A stretch of DNA of 64,000 bases from Eonycteris spelaea (lineage: Eukaryota; Chordata; Mammalia; Chiroptera; Pteropodidae): positions 1 to 64,000 of the forward strand of contig PUFA01000034.1 of assembly GCA_003508835.1 (NCBI GenBank). Reading direction: 5' to 3'. Made by a program: the position numbers and the translations under genes. Below, piece after piece: positions 10,396 to 22,677 of the stretch; the first letter of the stretch is position 1; every line of letters begins with the position of its first letter. Below the pieces are notes generated by a model that saw nothing but the letters and a program-made list of their open reading frames with translations, was not told where the DNA came from and did no database searches.

Positions 10396-11539
10396 AGTGT
10401 CCCGTCGTGACGAGTGGCCACACAGGGGCGATGACCGGCCATTAGAAGTGTGCTGAGGACACTCGGGGGCAACCCGGCCAGCGCTGGGGCCGCGACACAG
10501 AACGACCAGAGAACGCCGGAGACAGGAGGACAGCCCCGGCCGCGCTCAGGGGACCTGCAGAGGCGCCGCGCCGAGGTCCGGGGCAGGCGGCCGGCGGCGT
10601 GCAAATGCCCACCGGGAATCCCCAGGGACCACCAGAAATGTGGGAGGCACCAGGACAGAGCGGACTTCTCACGGTCTGGTTGTGAAGAGGCCACTGGGCG
10701 GCCTGAGCACACAGCTGCGGGGAATGGTGGGGTCTTGACTGTCATCGCACGGACCACTGACCAGTGAGAGTTCGGAGCAGGGGGCGGCAGAGCCGGCCCC
10801 TGAGTCTGTCAGGACGGGACAGGTCATGCTGCGTAATAAACCATCCCCGCACGTCAGCGCCTGAGTAAGGGGACAACTGGCCACCGCCTGCCTTGAAGCG
10901 GGCCCGAGGGCCGGCAGAGAGGCGGCTGGTGGCCGAGGCGCGGCCCCCGCATGCTCCCCTGTGGCGACGGGCGGGCAGGGGAATGAGCAGAGCGGTCCGG
11001 CCCCGCGTCTCTTCCCTACGACCCCGTCCACGCAGCCGCAGAGTGCAGCCAAGCACGGCCACCTCGCGGGGCGCAGTGGGATGCAGGGACCGGCCCGTGT
11101 GTGCCCCGATGCCTCCCGTCACAGCCATGCTGAGCGCACGGTCTCCTCCTCCCCGGCCCCCGGCGAGGCCACCACAGAGCAGCTCGGGCCGACGCTCATC
11201 ACCGCGCCCTCGGCTCTGCTTTGTCCTCGTGCGCTCGCTCTGCTCGTCTTCGGTCTCGTGGAGACAACGACACCCCCCAACTCCTCAGGACCCACCTTTT
11301 AACAGAAGGAAGAGAAACGAGGCTGTTCCTTAGAAACCCACCCGGGGCCCGTCCCTGGGCCCCCCAAGAAGTCGTCCTCCCTTCTGAAATCGGCACTGTC
11401 CCCGGGGCCCCCTGGGGCAGCTTCAGCTGGGCCACTTCTGAGCTGCCACCCAAAACCACTCGCACGCCCTCCCTGGTCATCACCTGACATCGGGCGCCCG
11501 ACAAAGCAGGTTCTCGGATCCCGTTTTCCTCTCCTCCTG
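10396..11539. other. CpG-rich single-copy DNA
   Basis: Frames of 113-160 codons occur on both strands and lack recognisable domains. Composition explains them. I see no splice-flanked exon that I could defend. Confidence 0.4.
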
Positions 11540-12760
11540 CAGTGGGACGTTCTATCCAGCCGCGATCGCGCGCGGAAGTCCCCCTCGTGACACCGGGCAG
11601 GAGCAGGGGGCAGGGGCCAGGGTCCCAGGCTCCCGGTGACCCGTCAGCTCCCTCAGCTGACACCTCAGAGGGCAGCCGGCACGCGGGGGGAAGGCTCCCC
11701 CTGACGAGACGCCCTGGCTCCAGGGCCCCCGGACGCTCTGCCTCGAGACCCAGAGTCAGTCCCGTTTTTAAACTGGGATCCCACGCGGCGCCAAAGACAG
11801 TTTTCAAAGCGACGCCCCGCGGAGGCGTGACATGCTTTAGCAGCGTCTCCGCCACCGTCAGGGCCGTCGTGGTCCCCCGCTCGCTGGCTCGCCCGCCGCA
11901 GGCACGGTGAGGGCGGTCGGCCTGCGCGCTTCTCCCGGCCAGACCGAAGCCTGGCTCCGCCGGACCCCCGTCCACGGCGCCCGTGCTGGGCGTCCTGCTG
12001 CCGGGCGTGGCCAAACGCCCCGCGGTTCACCGAGAAACCGCGCTCGGAGGTGAGAAATGCAAGTGTTAAACGCGCTCTAACCGCTGCCGACACGTGCAGG
12101 GGGCTTGAGAACTCGCCTCGCGAAAGCAGCACAATTAGCGCAAAGCGTTATTACTATAGCAACAGCCACCTCGGTGCGCCCGCCCCTCGGTGCTCCCGGT
12201 GCTCCCGGCCGCCCAGCGAGCACACAGCCCACGGCGAAGCAGCCGCCGCCCGAGCAGGGTGTTTGTCACGAGCGGGAGGGGCGGGGCCTGCGGGGGAGCG
12301 GCGCTGTCCCCCCCCCCCAGGGAAGCTGTCCCCACGCGTCCACTCCGCGAGAGCCCGGGGTCCAGGCCGGCGTGGCAGCCACGTGCCTCGGCCATTAGGG
12401 CTGAGGTCTGGGCAGCGGTTCAGAGACGGCCCGGGGGACGCCGACCCTTCTCGGCCCCGCACGATCCTCCGTGTCTTCCCTGCCAGGCCGTCCGGCACTT
12501 CCGGGGAGTGAGTGACAGCCTGCAAGCCGTCCACACACGCCCGCGCCCGTGCACCCTGGACTGGGAGCGGAGGTCGGCCTCCGCCTCTTCCAATCAGGCG
12601 AGGGACACGAGGCCGTCCAGCGGGCAGGGCCAGGGCGACCCTTCGTGGACGGGGCGGGCCCGCCGGCCTGCTCCCGAGTCTCGCCCCTCCCTGTCCCCAG
12701 GCTCCGCGAGCTTTGCTGGGGCCAGAAAGGCAACCGCGCGGGAGCAGAAGCTGCAGGCCG
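11540..12760. promoter_or_regulatory. CpG-dense segment, promoter-like
   Basis: This is among the densest CpG stretches of the window, with Sp/KLF-type GCCCGCCCC, a CCTCGCGAAA motif near 12116 and a run of C at 12309-12318. A short AT pocket at 12130-12165 contains an RFX half-site ending ATAGCAAC. The minus frame 12154-12894 (246 codons) and the plus frame 12190-12816 (208 codons) overlap, so neither is credible. A candidate unmethylated promoter is an inference from composition. Confidence 0.35.
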
Positions 12761-13194
12761 GAGACCTGAGTGAGCACAGGGCACGCAGGGCACCTCCAGG
12801 ACTCTCTCCACTGTGACACCCTTGGGAGAACCGACGGCAGGGCCTGGGGACGCGTCCTCGGGCGAGGCCAGCGCGTCACCCTCCCCAGCCACATCGGCGT
12901 CGCCAGAGCCTCTACCCAGCGCTTCTGAGCCTGGCCCCGGGGATCGCCAGGCCAGCCTCCTACTAAATCTATTTATGTCCTTTCGGCACAGCTTCTCTGT
13001 CCCCAGATGACTCCCCCTGGGTCTCCCGGCCCCTCCTGCCCCGGCTGCCGGCCACCCACTCTGTATGCTGTGGCGGGCTCCGGGCGGGGCGGGCTGCGGC
13101 CGCTTCTCCCAGCAAGAGTCTCATGGCTGGTTCTACCCCTGAGCTGTCCACGCAGAGACTGGCAGGGATTCAGCCGTCAGGTGGACCAGGCGTC
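12761..13194. other. GC-rich spacer, nothing recognised
   Basis: A polypyrimidine-like acceptor pattern ends in CCCCAG at about 13006. No coding exon is evident after it. Confidence 0.35.
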
Positions 13195-13362
13195 TCTCCC
13201 TGGGCACAGTGGACATTTGGGGCCAGCGCGTCCCTTGCTGAGGGGAGCTGTTCTGTGCACCGCACGGCGTTCAGCAGCCTCCCTGGCCTCTGCCCAGCAG
13301 AGAACCCCAGGCATGGCTAACGTCCCTCGGGAAGCAGTCACCCTGGCTGAGAGCCACTAGGG
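13195..13362 (-). mobile_element. MER20-like hAT element, minus strand
   Basis: The plus strand matches the complement of MER20 in order: GTGGACATTTGGGGCCAG, GCTGTTCTGTGCACCG, TTCAGCAGCCTCCCTGGCCTCTGCCC, and it ends GAGAGCCACTAG, like the terminal 'gagaaccactg'. MER20 is a non-autonomous DNA transposon shared by placental mammals, with copies known to act as regulatory elements. The family name is from memory. Confidence 0.7.
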
Positions 13363-13488
13363 TAGAGCGTTTGATCAGGATCTCTCCAACTGCGCGCTTC
13401 TCACCTTCACGACGCCACGAATTTCGTCTCTTTTCCCCAATTCAGATGATGTAACCACTACGAGCGTTGAATGCTCATCTAGCAACAA

Positions 13489-13527
13489 CGAAAGAAAGAA
13501 CGAAAGAACGAAAGAACGAAAGAACGA

Positions 13528-13585
<58 letters not shown>

Positions 13586-13590
13586 AAGAA
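13489..13590. repeat. (GAAA)n microsatellite with GAAC units
   Basis: GAAC-interrupted units occupy the first part, then about 14 pure GAAA units, then a short GA run. The frame reading KERTKERKNERTKERKK is a translation of the repeat. Confidence 0.95.
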
Positions 13591-15369
13591 ACCCTTGGTA
13601 TTTTGAAAGTTCTCGACGAAAAAGCCATCCTAAAAGAGTTCGGATAGTGCAGATGAGGAGGCGGGGGGCGAGCCGAGTGGAGGGGATGATGGCGGAAACA
13701 CAGACCCCTTCAGAGTGTCTTGTTTGGCCGAGCGCGTTCAGAGCGCACAGCTCGGTCAGTGAGCTTCACGAAACGTCCTTTCCACCCGCGCACAGCGGTT
13801 TCCTGTCACTTCAGCTGGGCAAAGGGAGCAAACAAAAGAGCCAACGTCTACACGAAACGAAATGGGAGAGGGGGCGGGCGCCCAGACCCTTCACGTAAGT
13901 GGCCGGCTGGCGGAGCCAAGACGGGGAGCCAGCCCGGGGTGGGGGGGCCCTGTGGCTGCCGGGGTCGGGGCCGGAACTGCGGGCTGGTTCCCGGCCGCAG
14001 GGGAAGCTGAGCTCAGAGCTCACGGCGTCTGATTCAGGTTTGCAGTCAGCTCAGAGGGCCACAGAAGCAACGCCGTGCCCCTCGCATCCAGTGCGTTGCG
14101 ACACTTCCTTCTCAGCGGCAGGAACGCAGGGTGAAGCGGAGGAGACGGTCCCTCCCCGCCCGCCTGCGGCCTCTCAAAAACACCGTTTTTGTTTAACTGT
14201 TTCCCATGGGTAAAATCGGCTCCCGGATGACGACGAGAGCTTCGAGAGTCTTCCCGCACTGGTTTCCTTCTTCGAACGTTTCTGCCTGGACCTTCCCTGT
14301 GAGAGCCACACGGGTTCTGGTGTCAGGACCTAGTGCGAGCCAGCTCTGTCACCTCCTGCTCCTTGGGACTTCCTGTTGTCCCCAGGAACGCATCTGTCTC
14401 TGTTTTCAATGCTCGGTAACTTGGAGCACAGGAAAGGGACGGAGCAGAGACTCTGGTCCAGAACTCAGGAGAACCAGGGGAATGAGACGCCCCCCCCCCA
14501 GCAGCTCGGACCGCAGGGGAAGCCCCTCCCCCCGGTGCCTGACCCACCCCCAGCCTGGTGCTCTCCAGAGCGCGTCCTCAGAGATGACCCATGCCACCAT
14601 CTGGGTCACTAGCTGTGGGGGAGGCTGTCGTCTGCTCTGGACTCGGCAGGCAGCGGTGTGCTGGTGCATGGCTCGCTGGAGTGGGAGGCCCGTTTGTACC
14701 GCTGACCAGTTTCCACCCTCTAAATAGATACTTGCACACTGGCCCACGTCAGGCTCCCGACGTGAAGCCGACTGCCTCTCCGGATACCTGCATTTAACGT
14801 GCGTTTCTCACAAGCAAGTGCGAGCCGTCCCCGGCATGCCACTGGGTCTGTGTCTCTCCCCTGAGCAATGCCTGCCTGGAGCTCCAAAGCACCTTATTTA
14901 CTCTTGTCTCATAAATGCCAAAGGGCTAAAAACGTTTTTGGCAAGAGAACCAGACAAACCGGCTCTGGGAAAGGCAAAGGGGAGTTTGAGTCACTTCGAG
15001 TTTGCTTTTTTTACGAGACAGGGTAGCTGCATAACTGTCCAGGAAACTCATGCTCCCAGCTGTAAGCCCTAAAGATACACACTGTACCCAACATCAAACA
15101 CAGCCAGATCTCTATCTCCCAGAAGAGCAAAGCTGATTTATTTTCCTTTATCTCCTTTCCACCAGAGAGTAGCCGGCCTCATACAATGAGGCTACCCTTT
15201 ATTCTACGTCGGAATTGCTCTCACCCATTAATTTTTTTTGTTCTTGTTGAATATTGATACTGTCTCCAAACACCGGTGGTTCCGCTTGACCTGCCTCCAC
15301 GAAACTATTTCATAATTTTAGATTTTTCTCTAGCGACAGGAAGAACAAAAATAAAGTAGATTCGTAGCT
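13591..15369. other. Unique DNA with one small hairpin
   Basis: A 10-bp stem (GTAG and CCTCAT pairing with ATGAGG and CTAC, loop ACA, a 4-base bulge) lies at 15169-15195. A G run lies near 13936. No gene is recognised. The plus frame 14206-14727 (173 codons) has no domain and overlaps minus frames. Confidence 0.4.
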
Positions 15370-15384
15370 TGACGTGAAACGTCA
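15370..15384. promoter_or_regulatory. Inverted CRE half-site pair
   Basis: TGACGT-GAA-ACGTCA is a perfect 6-bp inverted repeat with a 3-base spacer. Each arm is a CREB/ATF half-site. Binding is not shown by the sequence alone. Confidence 0.35.
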
Positions 15385-17239
15385 GGGTCACTGCTTCCTG
15401 ATTTAAAAATACATGGCCACTTTTGGTGCAACAATAGGCACAGTTTCAGTGCTCACTGCATGAGAATCCCCAGGGTGACGAGAGAACCTGAGCACACGGG
15501 TTCCTGAGCACAACTCCAGGGCGAGCCGCCAGGAAGCGAAATGGCTTCGTGAACAGCAAAGAAACTCAGTAATGGCCTGAAAGCCCAGGGAAAGGCCTTT
15601 AGGAACATAGTGGAACATAAACATCCAAAGCCACTCGAAGCCCCGTTGTACCGAGAAACACCCAAAAAGAATGAAAAAAAGAGAAAGAAAAATGCCCACT
15701 CATCCGTCGGGATGTCCAAGCACAGAATGAGAATGATTTTATCCCCATGGCCACCCCGGCCGGGTTCATTTGTTGTCCCTTCATCGAGGGGAGGCGGGGG
15801 GTGGGGACGGACAGGCCGGGGGAACGTCGGAGCTAATGGCTGGCCCTCCTGCAGCAGCAAACTCACCACGGACTCGTACTTGGCCCCGGTGCGGGTCGCT
15901 CTGTAATCTGCCAGACCTGTCCGCGGTGATCTGTGTTTTCATGCACGAAAGCCATGCAGGAGCCGAAGGGTGAGGCCGAGCCAAGACGCAGTCACCACCG
16001 CTGCGGGAGGCCGGCCAGCTGCGCGGCTCACTTACATCGTGAAGTCATCAGTCGTGTCCAGTGCAGCCCACGGACGCCCCGGGACAGCCCGTAAAGCCGT
16101 CTAAAGCTGACAGTTTCTGACGGCTGAGAGCGCTGATGGCCATCACGGAGCTGACGCGCCTAATTAGGTTAGAAAAGCTCTCGAAGCGAAACGGAAGACA
16201 GGATCTTACAGAAACAGATGTTTATCCAGCGAGCGCTGCTGGGTGAGCGCCACGTGGCCACGTCTGTGACGTGCTCAGGTTGGGACCATCCTTTGTCTCT
16301 CTGTCCGAGTCGTAAGGCAGAGGGCTCTGTTTAATGGAAGCCAACTGCCCGGGGGACCAGCCAGCTGTGGTGTGAGAGGCGCCCCGTGCCTCCTGCCTCT
16401 TCTGCAGCCCCGGGCTTACACGAGGCAGGAGACGGGCCGGAGGGTCCCCAGGAAGGACCCCGGCGGGGCAGCATCGTCACAGAGGGAAGAGAAGCAGCCA
16501 TCCTGATATCAGAGCAACATGGCAGCCACCACAGAACCAAACTGTCACATTCTACCACACAGTCAGAGGAGGGGCGAGTCACACGAGAGGGTCCACGAGC
16601 TGAGGAGGCCACGGTCAAGAGACTGAGCCAGTGGACGCCCCTCTCTCCTCACAGAGAGGGAAAAGGAAGGGAGCGGCAGGGGACAGCTGAGCTCCGCCTG
16701 CCCACACCACCGAAGGGCTCCGTTCCGGTCACAGCTGGGAGAATCCCCAGCGGAGGGGACGCCTGATCCCTCACCGAGGGTGCCCACTGATGGCCAGAGC
16801 AAGCCGAGGGACGAGGACCGCCCGTCTGCGCACGTGACCCTGGTTCCCTCGAGAGTCGCAGCTCGCTTCCCGTTCCGATTCCGCGTCGTCGGCCCCCGCG
16901 GATTCAGACAACAGCGGTCTGGTATCTGGGCGTGAAGCGGAGCCCATGACTGTCCCCGCCTTCCCTCCTGACGTCCCGCCTCGCTAACCGGCCATCCAGC
17001 GCCTGTCTCCCTGGACTCACCCTCGGCGCCGGATCGTCCCTGGGCCCCATCGACTTCTGAAATTATCCTGAGCCCGTCCACCTCCGGCCATGTCCTCTGC
17101 TGCCGCCTCGCCCCTGGCTGCTGCCGGCTCTCTGTCCTGCCATTCCTGCCCGCTCCGCTCTGTCCGGCACTGACCGCCAGAAAGATCTGCTTAAATTCTC
17201 CTCGGGTCAGGAAACCTCCCTGCCAAAGCGCTTTCACGG
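15385..17239. other. Unique DNA, mixed composition
   Basis: No repeat family is recognised. A 270-codon minus frame (16563-17375) is arginine/glycine/serine-rich with no domain. It is the longest open frame in the stretch and I consider it a chance frame. Confidence 0.4.
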
Positions 17240-18560
17240 TCCCTACCGCCCTGTGGACGCAGCCCAACGTCCTGCCCAGGCCGGGACGCCCGCGTGGCCG
17301 GACACAGCAACGCAGCGTGAGACGGGGCCGATGGCATGGCGCCCCACGTGAGGCATTACTAGAAGTGAATATCACATTGGGCCGTGAGTTTCCCGAAATC
17401 CGTGAGTCAAACGCGGAGTCCTCTGGTGCACGCTTGTCTTTTAAACAACAACCCCCCGCAGACGCATCTGGAGAGCGCTCCTGACGTTGACCCAGCGAGT
17501 CGCTCGACCCCCGTCTGCCGAGCCCTTTCGTCCGAGCACTGTGGTGATGAATGGCTCGCTACAAATCCGAGGGGCCCGCGGGGGTGCGAGGTTCCCGCAG
17601 GATGTGGCCGGACGGCAGAGCGCTCTGCACACTGGCGCGGGCATGAACCAGCCTTAGCGCCCCGCACCGAAGGCGTATTCCTCGCATGACTGAACGCACG
17701 CTTTCCCGGGGGGAGGACCGAGGCCACGTGCTCAACGGCATTTGCTTCTCCATGATCGAACAGTGTTCGGCTAGTGTGCTCGTTCTCACAGAAAGACGAG
17801 ACGAGCCCTTGTCTCTCGCGTGGCGCCTTTCCTGGGCGGCGCTCGGGCAGGTGCTGCGCAGCGGTGAGAAGCCGCGTCGCGGTCTACGAAGCACGAGCCG
17901 TTCGTCGCGGGCCAGCGGGAGGGCGCGGCTTCGTCCCGTGGTGCAACTCGAGGCCGGGGCAGGGGACTCCGTGAACTGAGCTCTGCAGGAATGAAAGCCA
18001 TCGACCCCTCCTCCGAGCCGGAGAAACGCCCGGGGAGCGATGAGGGTCTGTTTGCGGTTCTCGGCGTGAACAGTCGAGGACGTTCTCAGTGCTAAGTGGT
18101 CGGCGGTGTGATGGCCCAGGGGCGGCGCCCGCTGTCGTGCCGTGGGGCGTGCTGGCGTGTGCGCCCTAGCCAAGCACGGTGGCAGAGTGGCCCCCGCCCC
18201 CCCACGCCCCTCACGCACCCCGGAGGGGCCGGTCTCCGCTCACCTGCCCAGAGCAGGAGCCGGGTTTTCCTGGTGATATTGACGAAGGGTCTTTCTTCCC
18301 TGAGTCACCCTCGGGCCTCCCCACACACACACAGTGGCCACAGGCACCCAAGCCGGGCCTCCGGCCATGTCGGTGACTCCAAAACCATCCGTCCCCACAA
18401 CTATTATAAACGCGCCCTTCCGTACACGAAACCACCGTGAGACCCAGACTCTCCCTCTGTGAGACGGCGCTCGTAGACCGCCCACCGCGCTCACGTGACA
18501 GGAGCGGGCGTGAGCGCGAACGCTGACACTCACTTCTGAGGGAGCCACAGTCCAACCGTG
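17240..18560. promoter_or_regulatory. CpG-dense segment
   Basis: CpG is frequent throughout, for example near 17880-17940. A minus frame of 219 codons (17559-18218) overlaps plus frames. There is no recognised coding exon or TATA-like arrangement. It is listed as a possible CpG island only. Confidence 0.25.
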
Positions 18561-19140
18561 TCGGCCACCGTCCTGCCGGGCTTCCGGGCGAGCATTTATG
18601 TAAGCGCTCAACCCTGACGGCGATGGCAAAGAAGAGGAAGTTCGATACCACTTCAGAAGAAAGTCAGGACGTTACTGTTGGTGGCGGAGAGAGAACGTAT
18701 CGTCAAATAGCAGTGACACTGACTGTCTAGAAATCCAATAAGATGGAAACAGCTTAATAAGATTCACATTTACATGATGCGTATTTCGAGAACACTCTCA
18801 AAAATTACGCTATGGCGTCTCCATTTGAGATGTTGTATAATGACTTACATAGTAGCAGTAAAAAACAAAGCAGAAAAATTTCAAAAATTATTCTAGGAGA
18901 AAGACCATATAAAATTTTTGTCATCTTTTTGGATGATTTTAGTTGACTTGTTAACAAGAAAGGCATTGTCATTCCACTACTGCAAAAAATATATAGAATG
19001 GAATCAATTAGTTTATGAGTCACATTTAAATAACCCAGTCATAAAACATTATCTAAGAATAATAAAATCCTATCAAGTGTTCCCTCGAACCAATAAAAAC
19101 TGACAGCAATAAAAGAAAAAGGAAAAGCTCGGAGTTGCTT
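18561..19140. other. AT-rich patch, possible old LINE remnant
   Basis: The stretch 18700-19110 is A-rich on plus with short stop-interrupted frames. Its texture resembles an eroded L1, but I could not match any consensus block. Confidence 0.3.
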
Positions 19141-20574
19141 TAGTCGACGGGAAAGCATCTCACGTGGCTCTGGGCTTCGGACGCTGCCTCACTGGGAGCC
19201 GGGCCGACTCAGAGGCGACTCGCTTCTGCTTTGAGGCCGTGTGGACAGCGCTCGGTGTAGACACATCTCTGCGCCTCAGTGGGGGGCATGCCGGTGGGGG
19301 GGGGTGCCGGTGGTGGGGGGACTGTAGGACAGCACCCTCCTCCCAGGACTGTCCCTGGGGCCCTGGGACCTCTGACATCTGACAGAGGCCAAGGGAGGAT
19401 GGAGCTCGGGCCGCCCGCACTCTGTCCTGGGGAGGACGGGAGCCAGAGCCTTCTTGCGCCTCGTGAGGACCTGCCTCCTGGGACGGGGCTGACCTGGGGG
19501 AGGCGCCTGCCCTGCGGGCATCTCTCAGCCAGAAGAGCCCTCGGCTCGTTTTCACGGGCTCTTCTCTCCTGGAAAGTAGGCTGCCTCGGACAGTAGCCAG
19601 TGACTCTTTTGACGTTTTCCAAAAGAACCTGGGCTTGTTTTTTACAGGTGTCGTATGTGTCAGGCCTCCACGCATGTGACTGATGTCATCATCTGCTGGG
19701 GAAGAGTCTCCTGGACCACGACAGGGCCCACCCTCTCGGAACCGGACACTTGGGGACATTTGGGGACACGCTTCCTTGGCCTCGATGCCGGTGGGGAGGA
19801 CGCGCCTCTTCCCCGAGGCCATGGCCTCCGCCTTCTGCTGTCATTTTCTCACTGTGGCAGAGCTTTCCGGAAGGGAGGACTTCCCGTGTGATCGTTCAGG
19901 GCAAAGCTCACTTCCTCTGCTTCAGTTAATTAGGGCGCGTTCGGATTCTTTCTTCGTCAAGGGTTTTTAAATTGGCAGCAACTCAGCAGCACCCACCCGC
20001 GTCTTCAGAGCCCCTGTGACTCACCTACCACGTGACCTGCTTCCAGTTAATACCGTGTTAATGTCCCAAAGGAGATGGCCCCTGCGAAGTCTGCCACCTT
20101 CCTCCTGCGGTCCCACGACCCAGCTCTGTACAAGGAGAAGCCCTTTGGAATGTGAGTCTCCCTAAGGTGCACCCCAGTTTCCCAAACTAGTTCCCTACGG
20201 CACCCCCTCTGTGCCAACCTCCCATGACGCTGGTTGCCATCTCTCAGAAAACGTGTCGGGAAGGGCAGAGGTAGTGAGCTGCGGTCCTACAGGTGTTAAC
20301 GGGCACGAGGACATACTCTTTTTCATTCACAATACATTCTTAACCAACAGCAGGGAGTTTTCAATGTTCTGACAAAACATTTTTAAAATTATGGAACCAC
20401 CATAAATTTTTCCCATGGATAATTTTAAGATCACTTTGCACGGTTTTGGCTTCTATGGCCATTTCGACAGTGCCACACGACTGTACAAAGCAAGGGCCGC
20501 CTGTGTTGGAACAATCACTTAAGCACAAATGTTCCAAACACAACGGTTAAAAAGCAGATACTGTCAGGCTGAAT
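19141..20574. other. GC-rich then mixed unique DNA, G-run cluster
   Basis: The stretch 19278-19321 has several G runs of 4-10 bases around GCCGGTG repeats and could form a G-quadruplex. A 26-codon plus frame at 20075-20155 starts in a fair Kozak context but is too short to support (see rejected items). Confidence 0.4.
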
Positions 20575-22240
20575 GAAAAGGAAATAAGAAGACTCACCTA
20601 CTAGAAACCCACTTTAAATAAAAAAGACTCAGATACATTAAGAGTTAAGGGATGGAGAAAGACATGAACCTACTGATCTAAAGCTGGGATGGCCATATTA
20701 ACCTCGGACAAAACAGAATTCACAGCAAGGATGACCATCAGGGATGAAGAGTGACCTCACCTAATTCATGGTAAGCGGTCAGTTCTCATAGAAGACAGCA
20801 ACTTGAAATGTGCACACACCAAACGACAGGACGCCAAAGAGCGTGAAGCAAAGACTTACAGAACTCGAAGGAGAAACACGAATCCACAGTTACAGCTACA
20901 GACGTCAATGACGGACGGACAAAGCAGATAGAAACGCGGTGAGGAAACGAGGACCAACAGACCCAGCAATCAGCTTGGACATCCAACACAGCAGAAGGCA
21001 CACGGAACTCTCACCAACACGGACTGCACTCTGAGACGCAAAACACGTCTTAAGAAATATTTAAGATAAAAATCACACAACATACATTCTCTAACAGTAA
21101 CAAAGTTAAACTGGAAATCAATAATTGAGAAACTTCCCAATATTTGAAAATGATATAATATACTCGTACGTTACCCATGAGTCAAAGAATTCTTGAGAAG
21201 TTAAAAAAATGTTTCAAATTAGGATAAATTGAAAATAAAACAAAAATTTATGGGATGCAGTGCTTAGAGGAAAATTTATAGCATTAAATGCATATTTTTG
21301 AGAAATAAATTTAAAATCAATAATCTAAACTTTCACCTTAAGAAAATAAAGAAATAAGAGCCGACTAGACTTAAATGCAAGCAAAGAAAAGAAAGAATAA
21401 AAATTAGAATAGAAATCAATGACATTTAAAATAAGAAAGTAATAGGAAAAAATCAAGAAACCAAAAGCTGGTCCTTTGAAAAGACCAATGAAATTAATAA
21501 ATCTCTAGCCAGGCTAATCGAGAAAAAAAGAAAGAAGACACAAATTATCAATATTGGGAATGAAAGGCTGGTAAGAATATAGACACATGAATCGATGGAA
21601 CAGAAGAGAAATTTCAGAAATAAACCTTCGCAAATATGGTTGATTGATTTTCAACAAACATGCAAAGGCAATTCTGTGAAGAAAGGATAGTCTTCGACAA
21701 ATGGTACCAGAAAAAAATGTACATCTATATGTAAAAATAAAATTTTCCCTGTGCCTCACGCCTTATATAAAATTGAACTGAGTGAACCATAGGCCTAAAT
21801 GTAATGTGTAAAACTATAGAGCTTTTAGAGAAAACACAGAAAACAAATCTGCGACCTTGTGTCAGGCATAGGTTCTTCGCTAGGACAGCGAAAGCAGAGT
21901 CATAAAAGAAAAAAAGATCAACTGGACACCATCAAATTTTAAAACATTTGTTCTCTGACAGAGAATGAGAAAACAAGCCACCTACTGAGAGAAAATATTT
22001 GCGAATCGTATAACTGACAATGAACTTGTATTAAGAATATATAAACAACTCTCAAAGTTCAACAAGCAATGAAAGCCCAATTTTAAAAAAAGAAAGAATT
22101 CGAACAGACTCTTCACCAAAGAAGACACACAGATGGCGGGGGGGAGTGCTCATGAAAAGATGCTCTACATCATTCCTCATTAAGAAAATGCAAATTAAGA
22201 CCATAATGAGATAGTGCTACAGGCTTACTAAAATGGTTCA
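20575..22240 (+). mobile_element. L1 LINE, ORF2 remnant, plus strand, internal deletion (5' piece)
   Basis: The sequence follows L1 ORF2 from the endonuclease C-terminal part. Landmarks are AGAAACCCACTTTAAATA near 20604, GGATGGAGAAAGA near 20651, GGGATGCAGTGCTTAGAGG near 21252, and CAAAAGCTGGTCCTTTGAAAAG near 21464. Near 21560 it jumps to a much later part of ORF2, with AATCGATGGAACAGAAGAG near 21590, AAATGGTACCAG near 21699 and AAAATATTTGCGAATCG near 21993, so more than 1 kb of the reverse transcriptase region is missing. It continues to the codons near AAAATGCAAATTAAGACC at 22187. Stops and frameshifts are frequent. It cannot move by itself. Confidence 0.9.
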
Positions 22241-22244
22241 TTTA

Positions 22245-22345
22245 GAAGGGAGGGAGGGAAGGAAGGAAGGAAGGAAGGAAGGAAGGAAGGAAGGAAGGAA
22301 GGAAGGAAGGAAGGAAGGAAGGAGGGAGGAGAGGGAAGGGAGGAA

Positions 22346-22381
<36 letters not shown>

Positions 22382-22456
22382 GGAAGGAAGGAAGGAAGGA
22401 AGGAAGGAAGGAAGGAAGGAAGGAAGGAAGGAAGGAGGAAGGAAGGAGGGAAGGAC
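22245..22456. repeat. (GGAA)n-(AG)n-(GGAA)n compound array inside L1
   Basis: About 16 GGAA units occupy 22257-22322 and about 14 occupy 22378-22434. They are separated by a GGGA/GGAA mixture and about 15 AG units (22349-22378). L1 ORF2 sequence ends just before the array and resumes just after it at CTGACAATACCAGGTG, so the array grew within an A-rich spot of the L1. GGAA is the ETS-factor core, and arrays of this kind can act as ETS-responsive elements. Frames reading EGRKEGRKE or SFLPSFLP are artefacts. Confidence 0.95.
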
Positions 22457-22641
22457 GGACCTGACAATACCAGGTGAGGAACAGCCGGAACTCTCAGACA
22501 CTGCCGGTAGGAGTGCAAAGTCGGCCAGCGTTCAAAAGCCGATCGACGCTTTCTGATAAAGTTGGACACACACCATGCAGCTCGGCGATCTGCTTGTGGT
22601 GGTTACTAAAGAGAAACGAAAACGTGTGTCCACACACATGT

Positions 22642-22677
<36 letters not shown>

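Noticed and set aside
13467..13898. KERTKER-rich coiled-coil-like protein
   Set aside because: Translation of the GAAA microsatellite.
20075..20155. 26-codon frame MAPAKSATFL... followed by GTGAGT
   Set aside because: Reads like a short exon, but the stop overlaps the donor, the base before the donor is not favourable and no homologue is recalled.
22233..22569. Glu-Gly-Arg-Lys and Ser-Phe-Leu-Pro repeat proteins
   Set aside because: Translations of the GGAA array.
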